Part shown: positions 5,244-6,232 of the stretch, piece after piece
Position numbering within the stretch: position 1 is the first letter of the stretch
How the letters are laid out: each line of letters opens with the position of its first letter
NCBI GenBank assembly: GCA_905479545.1
Contig: CAJQNE010000333.1
Coordinates: 1 to 6,232 of the forward strand
Length of the DNA: 6,232 nucleotides
Direction of reading: 5' to 3'
From: an uncultured Gammaproteobacteria bacterium
GTDB lineage: Bacteria > Pseudomonadota > Gammaproteobacteria > CAJQNE01
Made by a program: the position numbers and the translations under genes
The notes under the pieces: generated by a model
Told to the model about the DNA's origin: nothing
What the model saw: only the letters and a program-made list of their open reading frames with translations
Databases searched by the model: none

Positions 5244-6232
5244 TTAAGAATTACCACTAACACGGTTTCTTACAATCACACTCAACACGGTTAGCCCCGC
5301 CACAATTTCAAGCCCGAAGGGCAATAATGGCGCGACCAAGATGCTCGCGGCAAACCCCGGCAACACGTGTTTTGCCGGGCTACTCAAAGCGAAACGATCT
5401 CTTACTAACCATAGCCCTGCCAAATAGAGCGCCACAGGAATAGCTACAGCATAAACGCCAGCTAAGTGAGTTATATGGGCATGATGTGTGGCGACATCGA
5501 CCAACACAGCAACACCTGCGCCGACTGCCGCACCAGAAGCAAATACGACAATATGGCCGTAGCCCCAAGCCAATGCACGGGAAAGGTCTTGGGTTTCGAG
5601 GTGTTCTTCCGCAGAAAAATACAACCACCACATTGAAAAAAGAATCAGCAGTGCCGCCAGTGCAATGCGAATCAAATGCATATCAAAGTGGCCGGATGCC
5701 GCATGTTCAAGCGCCATCGAAACAGCAAGAAGCGTCTCGCCAAGCACGATAATATTCAACAGGCCGTAACGCTCAATAATATGGTGGCGGTGCCATGGTG
5801 TGCTACTCCCTCGTTCGGCGACAACCGGTACACCGAGTTCCAGTAACACACCTGCAGCGAACAAAACGAAGAAAATTGCCCCGGTTACGGGCATATTAAC
5901 CAGCCATACCCAGAACAATTGCACCAGTGCAATCCCGGCCGCGTAATACAAAGCAGTCTTGCGCCCAACAGGGTCATGACTAGCTGCCCGTAACCACAAC
6001 CCGACCATTGCTAGCCGCATAATCACATAACCTATCACCACCAGTTTCAGGTCCATGGTGTCAAAGAACACACTGATACCTGCGGCCACAGCCAATGCGC
6101 CAGCCATGATCACCATCGTCAGCAGCCTAAACAGCGCATCGTCATTATCGTAAGCGGAAGCAAACCATGTGTAGTTCATCCACGCCCACCAAATAGCAAA
6201 GAAGGCACAGGAAAACTTAATTACACCAATGA
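5244..6232 (-). CDS. LtrA-family (low temperature requirement protein A) membrane protein, 5' end missing
   Basis: The reading frame is open to the window edge, so 328 residues of a larger protein are visible. The frame upstream of the Met at 6179 encodes FFAIWWAWMNYTWFASAYD, the characteristic LtrA-family segment, so 6179 is internal and not a start. Counting from that Met, HHIIERYGLLNIIVLGE (132-148) is the second family signature. About ten hydrophobic segments are visible, for example around 20-38, 45-63, 75-94, 100-120, 138-157, 168-190 and 200-230 plus further C-terminal ones, so it is an integral inner-membrane protein. Relatives usually have about 360-420 residues, so some 50 N-terminal residues are probably outside. 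The name comes from a Listeria locus linked to growth in the cold; biochemical function is unknown. It ends 332 bases before the AraC gene with two repeats between, so co-transcription and a shared function are doubtful. Confidence 0.9.
   Translation of the reverse strand, partial: IGVIKFSCAFFAIWWAWMNYTWFASAYDNDDALFRLLTMVIMAGALAVAAGISVFFDTMDLKLVVIGYVIMRLAMVGLWLRAASHDPVGRKTALYYAAGIALVQLFWVWLVNMPVTGAIFFVLFAAGVLLELGVPVVAERGSSTPWHRHHIIERYGLLNIIVLGETLLAVSMALEHAASGHFDMHLIRIALAALLILFSMWWLYFSAEEHLETQDLSRALAWGYGHIVVFASGAAVGAGVAVLVDVATHHAHITHLAGVYAVAIPVALYLAGLWLVRDRFALSSPAKHVLPGFAASILVAPLLPFGLEIVAGLTVLSVIVRNRVSGNS

Overview
The window looks like chromosomal DNA of a free-living, probably marine or lipid-accumulating, gammaproteobacterium. 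This is inferred from protein character (a bacterial wax ester synthase/DGAT, an acyl-CoA ligase, an OruR-like AraC regulator, LtrA), from strong GGAGG-type Shine-Dalgarno sites, and from short palindromic intergenic repeats. No marker gene fixes the taxon. All six genes lie on the minus strand, so transcription runs from high to low coordinates. The genes at both edges are cut by the window.

In transcription order: the C-terminal part of an LtrA-family membrane protein (5244-6232, 5' end outside); a 332-base gap with two repeat elements; an AraC-family regulator (3901-4911); a 354-base gap with a hairpin, a plus-strand promoter-like site and a palindromic repeat; a small cupin related to 2,4'-dihydroxyacetophenone dioxygenase (3031-3546); an extended-SDR NAD-dependent oxidoreductase (1865-2890); a wax ester synthase/diacylglycerol acyltransferase (350-1741); and the first 77 codons of an AMP-binding acyl-CoA synthetase (1-232).

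The cupin, SDR, WS/DGAT and ligase are co-oriented, separated by 140, 123 and 117 bases, and each has its own good ribosome binding site. They may form one operon or several short units controlled by the AraC regulator just upstream. A plausible theme is fatty acyl or hydrophobic carbon metabolism: the ligase would make acyl-CoA, the acyltransferase would esterify it, and the SDR and cupin would oxidise or reduce an alcohol, ketone or aromatic substrate. The substrate cannot be read from sequence.

Four annotated starts were moved to internal ATGs because a strong ribosome binding site sits 6 to 7 bases upstream (SDR 2890, cupin 3546, AraC 4911) or kept for the same reason (WS/DGAT 1741). No RNA gene, CRISPR array, transposase or phage gene was seen. 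The main non-coding curiosity is a pair of inverted copies of a 54-base repeat bracketing the AraC gene. No clear new defence or mobile system is present.
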